Assembly (NCBI GenBank): GCA_964407855.1 | Contig: CAYOXI010000048.1 | Location: forward strand, 1-19,320 | Direction of reading: 5' to 3' | Length of the DNA: 19,320 nt | From: SHZI01 sp964407855 | GTDB lineage: Bacteria; Pseudomonadota; Gammaproteobacteria; Steroidobacterales; GCA-2729495 | In this document: positions 13,446-19,320 of the stretch, in pieces | How positions within the stretch are numbered: the first letter of the stretch is position 1 | Layout of the letters: each line of letters starts with the position of its first letter | Translations under genes and position numbers: made by a program | The notes under the pieces: generated by a model | What the model was told of the DNA's origin: nothing | The model's database searches: none | What the model saw: the letters and a program-made list of their open reading frames with translations, nothing else

Positions 13446-15068
13446 TCAGGCGCGGGGCAGGGGCGTCCGACCGAGCTGGCTAACGAGGTCGTCCACCAGC
13501 CCGGGCAGCAGGCCGTCGACGCCGTCGGTCCTGAAGACTATGGCGTCGCGCTCATCAGTGCCCAGCGGCTCGCGCGCCAGCTGCTGCAGTGCAAGCACCC
13601 CGGCGTCCGCATCGGACGGGTCCCGCCCGTGGTCCGCGCGGTGCGCGATCCGCTCGGCCAGAACCGCCTGGGGAGCGGTGCATTCAATGACGGTGCACTC
13701 CACTTTTCGGTCCCGCCCCAATGCCCGGACGGCGTCTCGCTCGTCGCGGCGCAGAAAGGCCGCGTCCACCACCACCGATACACCGCCGTCCAGGGCGGCC
13801 GCGGCTGCCTGGACGAGACGCTGGTAAGTGGCGGCCGTGGAGCGCCGGTTGTAGAGGAGGGCCGTGTTGGCAGGCCGTTCGATGGCAGTCATGCCGTGCA
13901 GTCGCTTGCGCTCCACGTCGGAGCGGATGCGCACCGCGCCGAGCGACTCCGCGAGCAGGAGCGCGACGGTGCTCTTGCCACTGCCACTGAGGCCGCTGGT
14001 CATGATCAGCCGTGGCGGCGGGGGCAGGGCCAGCCCATCCGCCAGCGCTATCCGGCGGGTAGCTGCCACGATGGCTGGACCGCCCTCGGCTGGGGCTGCC
14101 TGGCGGGCGCTCAGGAGCGCCACTTTCGCCCGCACAAGGGCCCGGTCGACCGCAAACCAGTGCAGGAGTGGCAGGCCGGCGTAGTCGCCGGTATGTTCCA
14201 GGTACTGGCTGAGCAGCCGCCATGCCAGCCTCGGCAGGCGATGGTCGCAGAGATCCATGAATGTGAATGCGACGTCGCTCAGCCGGTCCATGTGCCGCAG
14301 CTCGGGATTGAACTCAACAGCGTCGAACAGCAACGGTTGGTCCTGGAAGTGCACGATGTTGCCGAGGTGCAGGTCGCCGTGGCACTCCACCACTGCGCCG
14401 CTGGCGCGGCGCTTTTCGAGCAGCGGGGCTATGCACCTAAGGCGGGAATCGTTCGAGGCGGCCAGCGCTGCAAGTTGGTTCCGCGCTGATTCTGGCAGGG
14501 CGGAAGCCAGATCGGGGTCAAGGAGGGTCTTGAAGTTGTCCAGCGCCCAGCGACGCGAAATGTCCGCGGAGCCGTAACCGGCCGGGGAGGCGAAGAGCCC
14601 GGCGTGAAAGCGGGCAATCACTGCGGCAAGTTGGTCCACGTGCGCCAATGTGAGCCTGCCGCTGCCGGCCAGACGGTCGTACAGCATGTCGTTGTCAAAG
14701 CGGCACATCCAGAGCGCCCAGTCCAGGATGACGCCGGTGCCGCCGATGCGCGGCGCCCCGGCAGGCCCGGTCACGGGCAACACGGCCCGGTACAGGTCCG
14801 GCGCGGTGCGCCGGTTGATGCGCAGTTCCTCGGTGACGAAATGGTGCCTGAGTTCCCGGGTCGAGAAGTCGAGGAAGGCCATTTTGACCGGCTTCTTCAG
14901 CTTGATCGCGCCGTCGCCCGCCAGCAGCAGGGTTGAGATGTGCGTTTCGATGATCTCGAAGCGTGCGCCCACGGGCAGGGGTCCGGGCCAGGCCTCCGGC
15001 CGGCTGAGTGCGCGCACGAGCGCGCGGTGTGCTTCCAGGGCCTTATTCGCTGCCGCCACCGCCACCAC
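13446..15068 (-). CDS. Bifunctional aminoglycoside-phosphotransferase-like / AAA ATP-binding protein (COG2187 + COG0645 type)
   Basis: This 540-residue two-domain protein combines a kinase-like fold with a P-loop kinase. Residues 30-330 resemble the aminoglycoside phosphotransferase/choline kinase fold, with IKLKKPV (55-61) as the nucleotide lysine region, the catalytic-loop motif CHGDLHLGN (229-237) and the metal-site FDAVEFN (248-254). Residues 350-530 are a P-loop domain with GLSGSGKST (359-367), a RIRSDVERKR element and a VVVDAAF Walker-B-like strand, like gluconate kinase or zeta-toxin folds. Such fusions are widespread but their substrate is uncertain; they should not be read as antibiotic resistance from sequence alone. 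The start is taken as GTG 15068; GTG codons at 15065 and 15059 are alternatives, since AAGG is too close to the first. The purU stop lies 10 nt upstream, so the two are cotranscribed. Confidence 0.87.
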   Translation of the reverse strand: MVAVAAANKALEAHRALVRALSRPEAWPGPLPVGARFEIIETHISTLLLAGDGAIKLKKPVKMAFLDFSTRELRHHFVTEELRINRRTAPDLYRAVLPVTGPAGAPRIGGTGVILDWALWMCRFDNDMLYDRLAGSGRLTLAHVDQLAAVIARFHAGLFASPAGYGSADISRRWALDNFKTLLDPDLASALPESARNQLAALAASNDSRLRCIAPLLEKRRASGAVVECHGDLHLGNIVHFQDQPLLFDAVEFNPELRHMDRLSDVAFTFMDLCDHRLPRLAWRLLSQYLEHTGDYAGLPLLHWFAVDRALVRAKVALLSARQAAPAEGGPAIVAATRRIALADGLALPPPPRLIMTSGLSGSGKSTVALLLAESLGAVRIRSDVERKRLHGMTAIERPANTALLYNRRSTAATYQRLVQAAAAALDGGVSVVVDAAFLRRDERDAVRALGRDRKVECTVIECTAPQAVLAERIAHRADHGRDPSDADAGVLALQQLAREPLGTDERDAIVFRTDGVDGLLPGLVDDLVSQLGRTPLPRA

Positions 15069-15078
15069 GCCTTCCGTA

Positions 15079-15966
15079 CTAACGCAGTACGACGGTCTTC
15101 TGCCCGTTCACGAACACCCGGTGTTCGAGATGCAGCTTCACGGCCCGGGCCAGCGTGATCGATTCGACGTCCCGGCCGATGGCGGCCAGATCCTCCGGCG
15201 ACATGGTGTGGTCGGCGCGTTCCACCGTCTGTTCGATGATCGGGCCTTCATCCAGGTCGGCGGTGACGTAGTGGGCGGTGGCGCCGATCAGCTTGACGCC
15301 GCGCCGGTGGGCCTCGTGGTAGGGGCGGGCACCCTTGAAGCCGGGCAGGAACGAGTGATGGATGTTGATCACCCTGCCAGGATACTTCTCGCACAGTGCG
15401 GGCGACAGGATCTGCATGTAGCGGGCGAGCACGATCAGGTCGGCCCGGGTGTCTTCGGCGATCTCCAGCAGGCGCGCCTCGGCCGCAGCCTTGCTCTCCG
15501 GCGTCACCGGGATGTGGAAGTAGGGCACCTTGTGCCAGCTGGCGAGGCCCGCCAGATCCATGTGGTTGGAGACGATGGCGGGGATGGCCATCCGCAGGCC
15601 GCCGGTCCGGTAGCGGTAGAGCAGGTCGTTGAGGCAGTGATCGTGCTTCGAGACCATCACCAGCACCCGGGGCAGGATCCGGGTGTCATAGAGGTGCCAG
15701 TCCATGTCGAAGCGGCCGGCAATATCCCCGAATCCAGTGGCAAAGGCCGAGCGCGCGAAGTTCTCGTCACCCGGCACGAAGCGGGTACGCATGAAGAACG
15801 TACCGGTGTCGGGATCACCGAAATGGGTGGATTCCTCGATGAAGTGGTTCTGGGCGGTGAGGTAGCCCGCGACGGCGGCCACGATGCCGACCGTATCCGG
15901 GCAGACCACGGTCAGGATGAAGCACGGCTTGTTGCTGGTGATCATGTGGGTCCGGCGGCGGCTCAT
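15079..15966 (-). CDS. purU: Formyltetrahydrofolate deformylase
   Basis: PurU hydrolyses 10-formyltetrahydrofolate to tetrahydrofolate and formate, balancing one-carbon pools and supplying formate for PurT. The 295-residue protein has the expected order: an N-terminal ACT-like regulatory domain (about 12-95, starting CFILTVVCPDTVGIVAAVAG) and a PurN-type formyltransferase domain (100-295). The domain has Asn201 and His203 in INIHHSFLPGFKGA and Asp239 in DLDEGPIIEQ as the catalytic triad. The start at 15966 gives the full ACT domain; Met8 (15945) is a possible alternative and neither has a strong ribosome site. A phosphotransferase/ATPase gene follows after 10 nt in the same transcript. It is divergent from the glutamine synthetase-like gene across about 100 bp. 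Confidence 0.95.
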   Translation of the reverse strand: MSRRRTHMITSNKPCFILTVVCPDTVGIVAAVAGYLTAQNHFIEESTHFGDPDTGTFFMRTRFVPGDENFARSAFATGFGDIAGRFDMDWHLYDTRILPRVLVMVSKHDHCLNDLLYRYRTGGLRMAIPAIVSNHMDLAGLASWHKVPYFHIPVTPESKAAAEARLLEIAEDTRADLIVLARYMQILSPALCEKYPGRVINIHHSFLPGFKGARPYHEAHRRGVKLIGATAHYVTADLDEGPIIEQTVERADHTMSPEDLAAIGRDVESITLARAVKLHLEHRVFVNGQKTVVLR

Positions 15967-15986
15967 GCCCGGTTCAGGCGACGCGA

Positions 15987-15992
15987 ATCTTA
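15987..15992 (-). promoter_or_regulatory. Weak candidate -10 for purU
   Basis: On the minus strand this reads TAAGAT, four of six consensus matches, about 20 nt before the start codon, in a GC-rich spacer. A poor TTACAA lies 19 bp further upstream. Confidence 0.22.
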
Positions 15993-16067
15993 ACGCGGGC
16001 CGGGGTGCAGGTTGTAACAGGATCGACTCAGGCCCCCGGATTGGTCAGAATCCGTTGGGGGGATCTC

Positions 16068-17459
16068 GTGGCCAGCAAAAATACACCTGCCGCCGCCGAA
16101 GCCGACCGCTTTCTGGATGCTCACCCGGAGGTGCGCGCGGTGGAGCTGCTGCTGCCCGACCTCAACGGCATCCTGCGGGGTAAACGGATCAGCCGGCGCG
16201 AGCTGCAGCGTCTGTACCGGGACGGCCTGACCTTTCCGGCCACCGGCATCCTGCTGGACAGCCGTGGTGCCCTGATCGACGGACTGCCCTATGGCGCCGA
16301 CGACGGCGACCCGGATTTTCACTGCCATCCGGTGCCGGGTTCGCTGGTTGCCGTGCCCTGGTCTGCCTCGCCACTGGGCCAGTGCCTGCTGAGCATGAAC
16401 GGGCCGGATGGCCGGCCCCACTTCGCCGATTCCCGCCAGATACTGGCATCCGTCGTCGGACGCCTTGCGGCGCTGGGCCTGCGCCCGGTCGTGGCCATCG
16501 AGTACGAGTTCTACCTGCTGGAGGACATCCGTGGCGAGGTCCCGGTCCGCCGCACAGGCCGCGCGCCCGGCAGCACCCGCCGCCCCGAAGGCCCGCGGGC
16601 CTACAGCCTCGAAGATCTCCACGACCTGGACGGCTTCTTCGCGGCCGTGACAGCCGCCGCCGCCGTCCAGCAGGTGCCTGCCGGGGCGATCGTCTCCGAG
16701 TACGGCGCCGGACAGTTCGAGGTGAACCTGCATCATGTGGACGATGCGGTCACCGCCTGTGACCATGCCATGAGCCTGCGCCGGCTGATCCGCGGCGAGG
16801 CACGTCGCGCCGGCATGGCGGCGACCTTCATGGCCAAGCCCTTCTCAGCACTGGATGGCTCGGGGATGCATGTCCACCTGAGTCTGGTGGACGACGCGGG
16901 CAGGAACGTGCTCGGACCCAATCCGCCGGTCGCCCGCCCGGATGGCTACGGGGACACGCTGCGCCACGCGATCGGCGGCATGCTTTCGGCGCTCGAGGAG
17001 TCGATGGCCATCTTTGCGCCCAATGCCAATTCCTATCGCCGCTTCCGGCCGGGCTTCTTCGTGCCCACCGCCCCGAACTGGGGTCCCAACCACCGGCAGG
17101 TGGCGTTGCGGATTCCCTGCTCGGATGACGCCAACGTCCGGGTGGAGCACCGGGTGGCCGGTGCCGACTGCAATCCCTATCTCGCGCTGGCGGCGATCCT
17201 GGCGGCGGCGCATGACGGCATCAGGCGGCGTACCGAGCCGCCGGCGATGATCCGGGAAGGCGAGGCCGTCCCGGCGACCACGTCCCGCCTGCCCCGCTGG
17301 CAGGCCGCGCTGGATGCCTTTGGAGCCAGCGCGCTGTGGCCGGACTACCTGGGCGCCGAATTCACCGGCGCTTACCTTGCGGCGCGCCGCTTCGAGGCCG
17401 AGGCCTACCACGCGGAGGTGCCCGGCCTGGACTACGAGTGGTACCTGGGCAGTATCTGA
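16068..17459 (+). CDS. Glutamine synthetase family protein (gamma-glutamylpolyamine synthetase PuuA-like)
   Basis: This 463-residue ATP-dependent ligase couples glutamate gamma-carboxylate to an amine. Conserved elements are ELLLPDLNGILRGKRI (26-41), Glu145 and Glu147 in AIEYEFYL, Glu211 and Glu218 in SEYGAGQFEVN, GSGMHVHLSL with His268, NSYRRFRPGF (321-330), and Glu360 and Arg362 in RVEHRVAGADCNPYL. The motif forms and the length are those of the PuuA/GlnT branch used for polyamines, ethanolamine or other amines, rather than the adenylylated nitrogen-assimilation GlnA. GTG 16068 was chosen: a G-run lies 6-10 nt upstream, and residues before it in the frame (from GTG 16005) look non-coding. 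No other puu genes are next to it, so the amine substrate is open. It is divergent from purU. Confidence 0.92.
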   Translation: MASKNTPAAAEADRFLDAHPEVRAVELLLPDLNGILRGKRISRRELQRLYRDGLTFPATGILLDSRGALIDGLPYGADDGDPDFHCHPVPGSLVAVPWSASPLGQCLLSMNGPDGRPHFADSRQILASVVGRLAALGLRPVVAIEYEFYLLEDIRGEVPVRRTGRAPGSTRRPEGPRAYSLEDLHDLDGFFAAVTAAAAVQQVPAGAIVSEYGAGQFEVNLHHVDDAVTACDHAMSLRRLIRGEARRAGMAATFMAKPFSALDGSGMHVHLSLVDDAGRNVLGPNPPVARPDGYGDTLRHAIGGMLSALEESMAIFAPNANSYRRFRPGFFVPTAPNWGPNHRQVALRIPCSDDANVRVEHRVAGADCNPYLALAAILAAAHDGIRRRTEPPAMIREGEAVPATTSRLPRWQAALDAFGASALWPDYLGAEFTGAYLAARRFEAEAYHAEVPGLDYEWYLGSI

Positions 17460-17490
17460 GCGGCCGCAACGGCCTGAGCGAGAGTCGATC

Positions 17491-17646
17491 ATGCGTCAGG
17501 CCCGACCGGGCCCGGTGGAGCGTGGGCGTTACCGCATCCGGGGCGACCGAATCCAGGCGTTGGGGCGGGAATGCCCGCGCTGCATGACGCGACCCTGCGT
17601 GGGTGAGGCGGTGGGTGATGCTGGCGTCACCGTGGCCGTGCCATGA
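17491..17646 (+). CDS. Possible 51-residue protein, unrecognised
   Basis: A small frame with ATG at 17491 and GAGAG 7 nt upstream encodes an Arg-rich peptide with a cysteine cluster (CPRCMTRPC, 29-37), reminiscent of a small metal-binding knuckle but without a second pair in a standard spacing. It begins 31 bp after the glutamine synthetase-like stop. There is no homology I recognise. In high-GC DNA such a frame can arise by chance. Confidence 0.25.
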   Translation: MRQARPGPVERGRYRIRGDRIQALGRECPRCMTRPCVGEAVGDAGVTVAVP

Positions 17647-17895
17647 TCGGGGTGGGTAGAGGGCGTTTGAACGGCCTAGTTACAGTACATCATGCCCGCC
17701 ACTCACTGCGGTACTGAAGCGCAGAATCGGTCGGAACCTGGCGACTCCGGTGCGCGAGGCATTCGTCGGATGTTACCGCGGTGGGGGCGGTTTCTGTTGG
17801 CCCGGTAAAGTGAGTGCGACAGGCTGGTGTTGATTCCTGCATTGAACGGGCGCACTAATGCCCGTGTACCTGTTTCCAGAATCACGGAGCTGGTC
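17647..17895. other. Intergenic stretch without a recognisable gene
   Basis: I see no supported gene here. The only structure noticed is a small hairpin, ACGGGC (17846-17851) with GCCCGT (17860-17865), upstream of the decayed NAD(P)-binding gene; it has no T-tract. Base composition is less GC-rich than in the flanking genes. Confidence 0.5.
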
Positions 17896-18440
17896 ATGAT
17901 CCGGCGTATCGCTGTCCTTGCATTCGGGTTGACGACTCTAAAGGCGATGCGACGGTCGCAGCCGATGTTGAAGCCGCGCTGATGAAAGCCAGGCCGCGCG
18001 TGGCGATCAACGCCCTGGGTCGCGGGAAGGACCAATGGGGGTTCTGGGCCATCACCCAGGCCAACATCACCGCCGCCGCCAGGAAGGCGGGCACGACGGG
18101 ACTGATCTATCTCAGCTCGGTAGGCGTCGGCGACAGCGCGATGGCCTACACCCCTGAGGCCCGGGAGCGGACGAAGGTGGTACACGCCGAACGGCTGATC
18201 GCCGAGGAGAACATCAAGGCGAGCGGGCTCGACTACGTCATCATCCGCATCGGCGGCGTGAACTGGTACGGCGTACCGTCGACGGGCAAGGCCTCCCTCA
18301 CCGAGGATCGCAGCGTACTGGGCATGATCCAGTACGCCGATCTGGCGCAGTTGACAGTGGACTGCATCGGCAATCCTGAGTGCGTCAACAAGACCTGGGC
18401 GTCGGTCGACCCCAGCGTGAAGCGGCCGGAAGCGCGCTGA
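17896..18440 (+). pseudogene. NmrA-like / atypical SDR NAD(P)-binding protein, internally deleted and frameshifted
   Basis: An ATG at 17896 with GGAG 7 nt upstream begins a signal-peptide-like sequence (MIRRIAVLAFGL), which runs into a stop about 90 nt later. From about 17926 a different frame (offset +2) carries the middle and end of an NAD(P)-binding protein: GDATVAADVEAALMKARPRV, AINALGRG, an AAARKAG helix, LIYLSSVGVG (strand 5), a KVVHAERLIAEENIKASGLDY helix-strand region and YADLAQLTVDCI, ending at 18440. The N-terminal Rossmann segment with the GxxGxxG motif is missing altogether. A deletion joining the signal sequence to the core out of frame explains both. ATG 17982 opens 152 residues but cannot bind the cofactor normally. 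Intact homologues are exported or cytoplasmic proteins of about 210-260 residues. Confidence 0.7.
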
Positions 18441-18830
18441 AGAAGCGGCGCAGCCGCGTCAACCCTTCACGAACCGCTCAGGATCCGAAAGCGCGGCGCG
18501 ATAGTGCGGAAGCGACCGCCAAATCAGCCAAGAGGTACCGGTCTTCTTGGGTTGGAAAGGTATTCGACGATCGATAGGCAGCCCATCGAGGATCGGCTAG
18601 CGGCGGTTTGCGCGGCGTTGAACGTGGATCCGGGTGCCCTTATTGCGGAGTGCAAGCACTAGCGAGGAGTACGCAAGCGGATCGTTCACGACAAAGCCGG
18701 CTCACCCGAAGATCAGCAAACATGGCACGTCGCTCAGACCGAGGCTGCAGAGGCAATGAAGCTTGCGGAGCAGGTCACGGAGCGCGTCAGTGGGTTCCGG
18801 GCTATCCCTCACGCTCCAGGGCCGGACTAA
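18441..18830 (+). other. Decayed coding-like stretch with an in-frame stop
   Basis: The frame following the previous stop is open from 18441 to a TAG at 18660-18662, then open again in the same frame to the TAA at 18828-18830. The translations look protein-like: DRLAAVCAALNVDPGALIAEC before the stop resembles the end of an HTH or helical domain, and SPEDQQTWHVAQTEAAEAMK and KLAEQVTERV after it are helical. A second frame (about 18435-18577, ending KVFDDR) also looks coding-like and could be the frameshifted 5' part. GAGGAG sits at 18664-18669 but is not followed by a standard start codon. I recognise no family. It is most simply a broken gene; two tiny genes are possible. Confidence 0.35.
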
Positions 18831-18849
18831 AACGGGAAGCATGTCGAGG

Positions 18850-19206
18850 TCACAACCGCATCTCGGCGGTGATCGCGTCGTAGGGCGCTCGCAGGCTGCC
18901 ATTCTCGCGATGGACCAGCCCTGACTCCGCCAGGGTTTCCACGTCCTGGTGGACCCTCTTGTAATCGCGCCCCAGCCGCTCGGCGAGAGCCTTGATCGAC
19001 GGCGCGGGCTGCGCGTGTAATGCACGCAGCAGTTCCAGGCGCTTTGGCGTGAGCGCGCTCAGCAACGCGGGCAGATCTGGGAAGGTCAGGTGGGTCTCGC
19101 GAATCCGCTCACCATTGGCCGCCCGGCGCCAGGCATTGGTGAAACGCTGCCCCATGTCCTCCAGCGTGCCGACGTGGACCGCAACCTTCTTGCTTGTCTT
19201 CGTCAT
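18850..19206 (-). CDS. tumA: TumA-type antitoxin / winged-HTH transcriptional regulator (COG4190-like)
   Basis: This 118-residue protein has an N-terminal toxin-binding-like part (1-48) and a winged helix-turn-helix (about 52-105): LTPKRLELLRAL, then SIKALAERLGRDYKRVHQDVE as the HTH, and LAESGLVHR leading to the wing. This is the antitoxin type regularly found immediately downstream of TumE (DUF6516) toxins. Its ATG overlaps the toxin stop by 4 bp (ATGA), with GGTGAAGG just upstream inside the toxin gene, so translation is coupled. In such systems the antitoxin neutralises the toxin by direct binding and represses their shared promoter, which would lie beyond the window. The assignment rests on fold and gene pairing; the pair is convincing. 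Confidence 0.85.
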   Translation of the reverse strand: MTKTSKKVAVHVGTLEDMGQRFTNAWRRAANGERIRETHLTFPDLPALLSALTPKRLELLRALHAQPAPSIKALAERLGRDYKRVHQDVETLAESGLVHRENGSLRAPYDAITAEMRL

Positions 19207-19320
19207 CCTTCACCTCTCTCCCGGCGCACGTCTGCTAGGAAGTCGGCAACCAGCTGCTCCGGCGTCGTGAAGTGGTAGCGCTCTTCACGGTCGCCGATGT
19301 GGCGATGATCGCCTTTGCCA
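19203..19320 (-). CDS. tumE: TumE-family toxin, C-terminal fragment (cut by window edge)
   Basis: Only the last 38 codons are present. They contain GKGDHRHIG followed by a Tyr-x-Phe element (RYHFTTPEQL) and the ending VADFLADVRRE. This is the C-terminal signature of the TumE/DUF6516 toxin family, K-G-D-H-R-H then Y-x-F then D-F-x-x-D-V. It overlaps the antitoxin start by 4 bp. The toxin reads first, the antitoxin second. Whether the toxin is intact upstream cannot be seen. Confidence 0.8.
   Translation of the reverse strand, partial: GKGDHRHIGDREERYHFTTPEQLVADFLADVRRERGEG

Noticed and set aside
17462..17474. GGCCG/CGGCC hairpin right after the glutamine synthetase-like gene
   Set aside because: The stem is 5 bp and no T-run follows, so I do not call it a terminator.
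1..19320. CRISPR arrays, tRNAs, rRNAs, insertion sequences, integrases, riboswitches
   Set aside because: I looked on both strands for spaced repeats, cloverleaf-like segments, transposase motifs and conserved riboswitch elements and saw none I could support by eye.

Overview
The window is 19.3 kb of high-GC DNA with a bacterial gene layout: short spacers, Shine-Dalgarno sites, rho-independent hairpins, and ATG and GTG starts. A TonB-dependent receptor, a lipobox lipoprotein and two twin-arginine signals indicate a Gram-negative organism, most likely a metabolically versatile proteobacterium. I cannot place it more precisely. I see no rRNA, tRNA, CRISPR array, insertion sequence or integrase.

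Left part (1-11070), an accessory catabolic region. It opens with the first 58 residues of a TonB-dependent receptor (minus strand) and an unrecognised 202-residue protein (minus strand). A compact plus-strand operon follows (1263-4122): an isochorismatase-fold amidohydrolase, a PuuE/imidase-like member of the polysaccharide deacetylase family, a 90-residue protein of unknown function, and a two-domain cupin, closed by a strong terminator. Facing it is a Tat-signal amidohydrolase-2 protein (4173-5675, minus). Divergent from that are an alpha/beta-hydrolase lipoprotein and an MFS exporter only 3 bp apart. Next come a Rieske non-heme iron oxygenase alpha subunit, a short-chain dehydrogenase with its own Tat-like signal peptide, and on the minus strand a beta-propeller (SMP-30/NHL-like) protein. 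Together these give ring or C-H oxidation, dehydrogenation, hydrolysis of C-N bonds in cyclic and linear amides, periplasmic hydrolysis, and uptake and efflux. This fits breakdown of an amide- or imide-containing organic compound. The substrate cannot be read from the sequence.

Middle and right part (11205-17459), mostly housekeeping genes: an AroF-type DAHP synthase, then purU with a COG2187-type phosphotransferase/ATPase gene 12 bp downstream on the minus strand, and divergently a PuuA-like glutamine synthetase family enzyme.

Two stretches between these genes hold decayed genes. At 12437-13415 there is a TVP38/TMEM64 protein lacking its N-terminal half and a PEP-CTERM-like tail whose PEP motif is gone. 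At 17896-18830 there is a NAD(P)-binding protein that has lost its Rossmann glycine motif, followed by reading frames interrupted by stops. The right edge (18850-19320, minus) carries a TumE/TumA-type toxin-antitoxin pair, with the toxin cut by the window end.

The most interesting candidate for an undescribed system is the four-gene amidase / imidase-like / 90-residue protein / cupin operon and the Tat-exported enzymes beside it.
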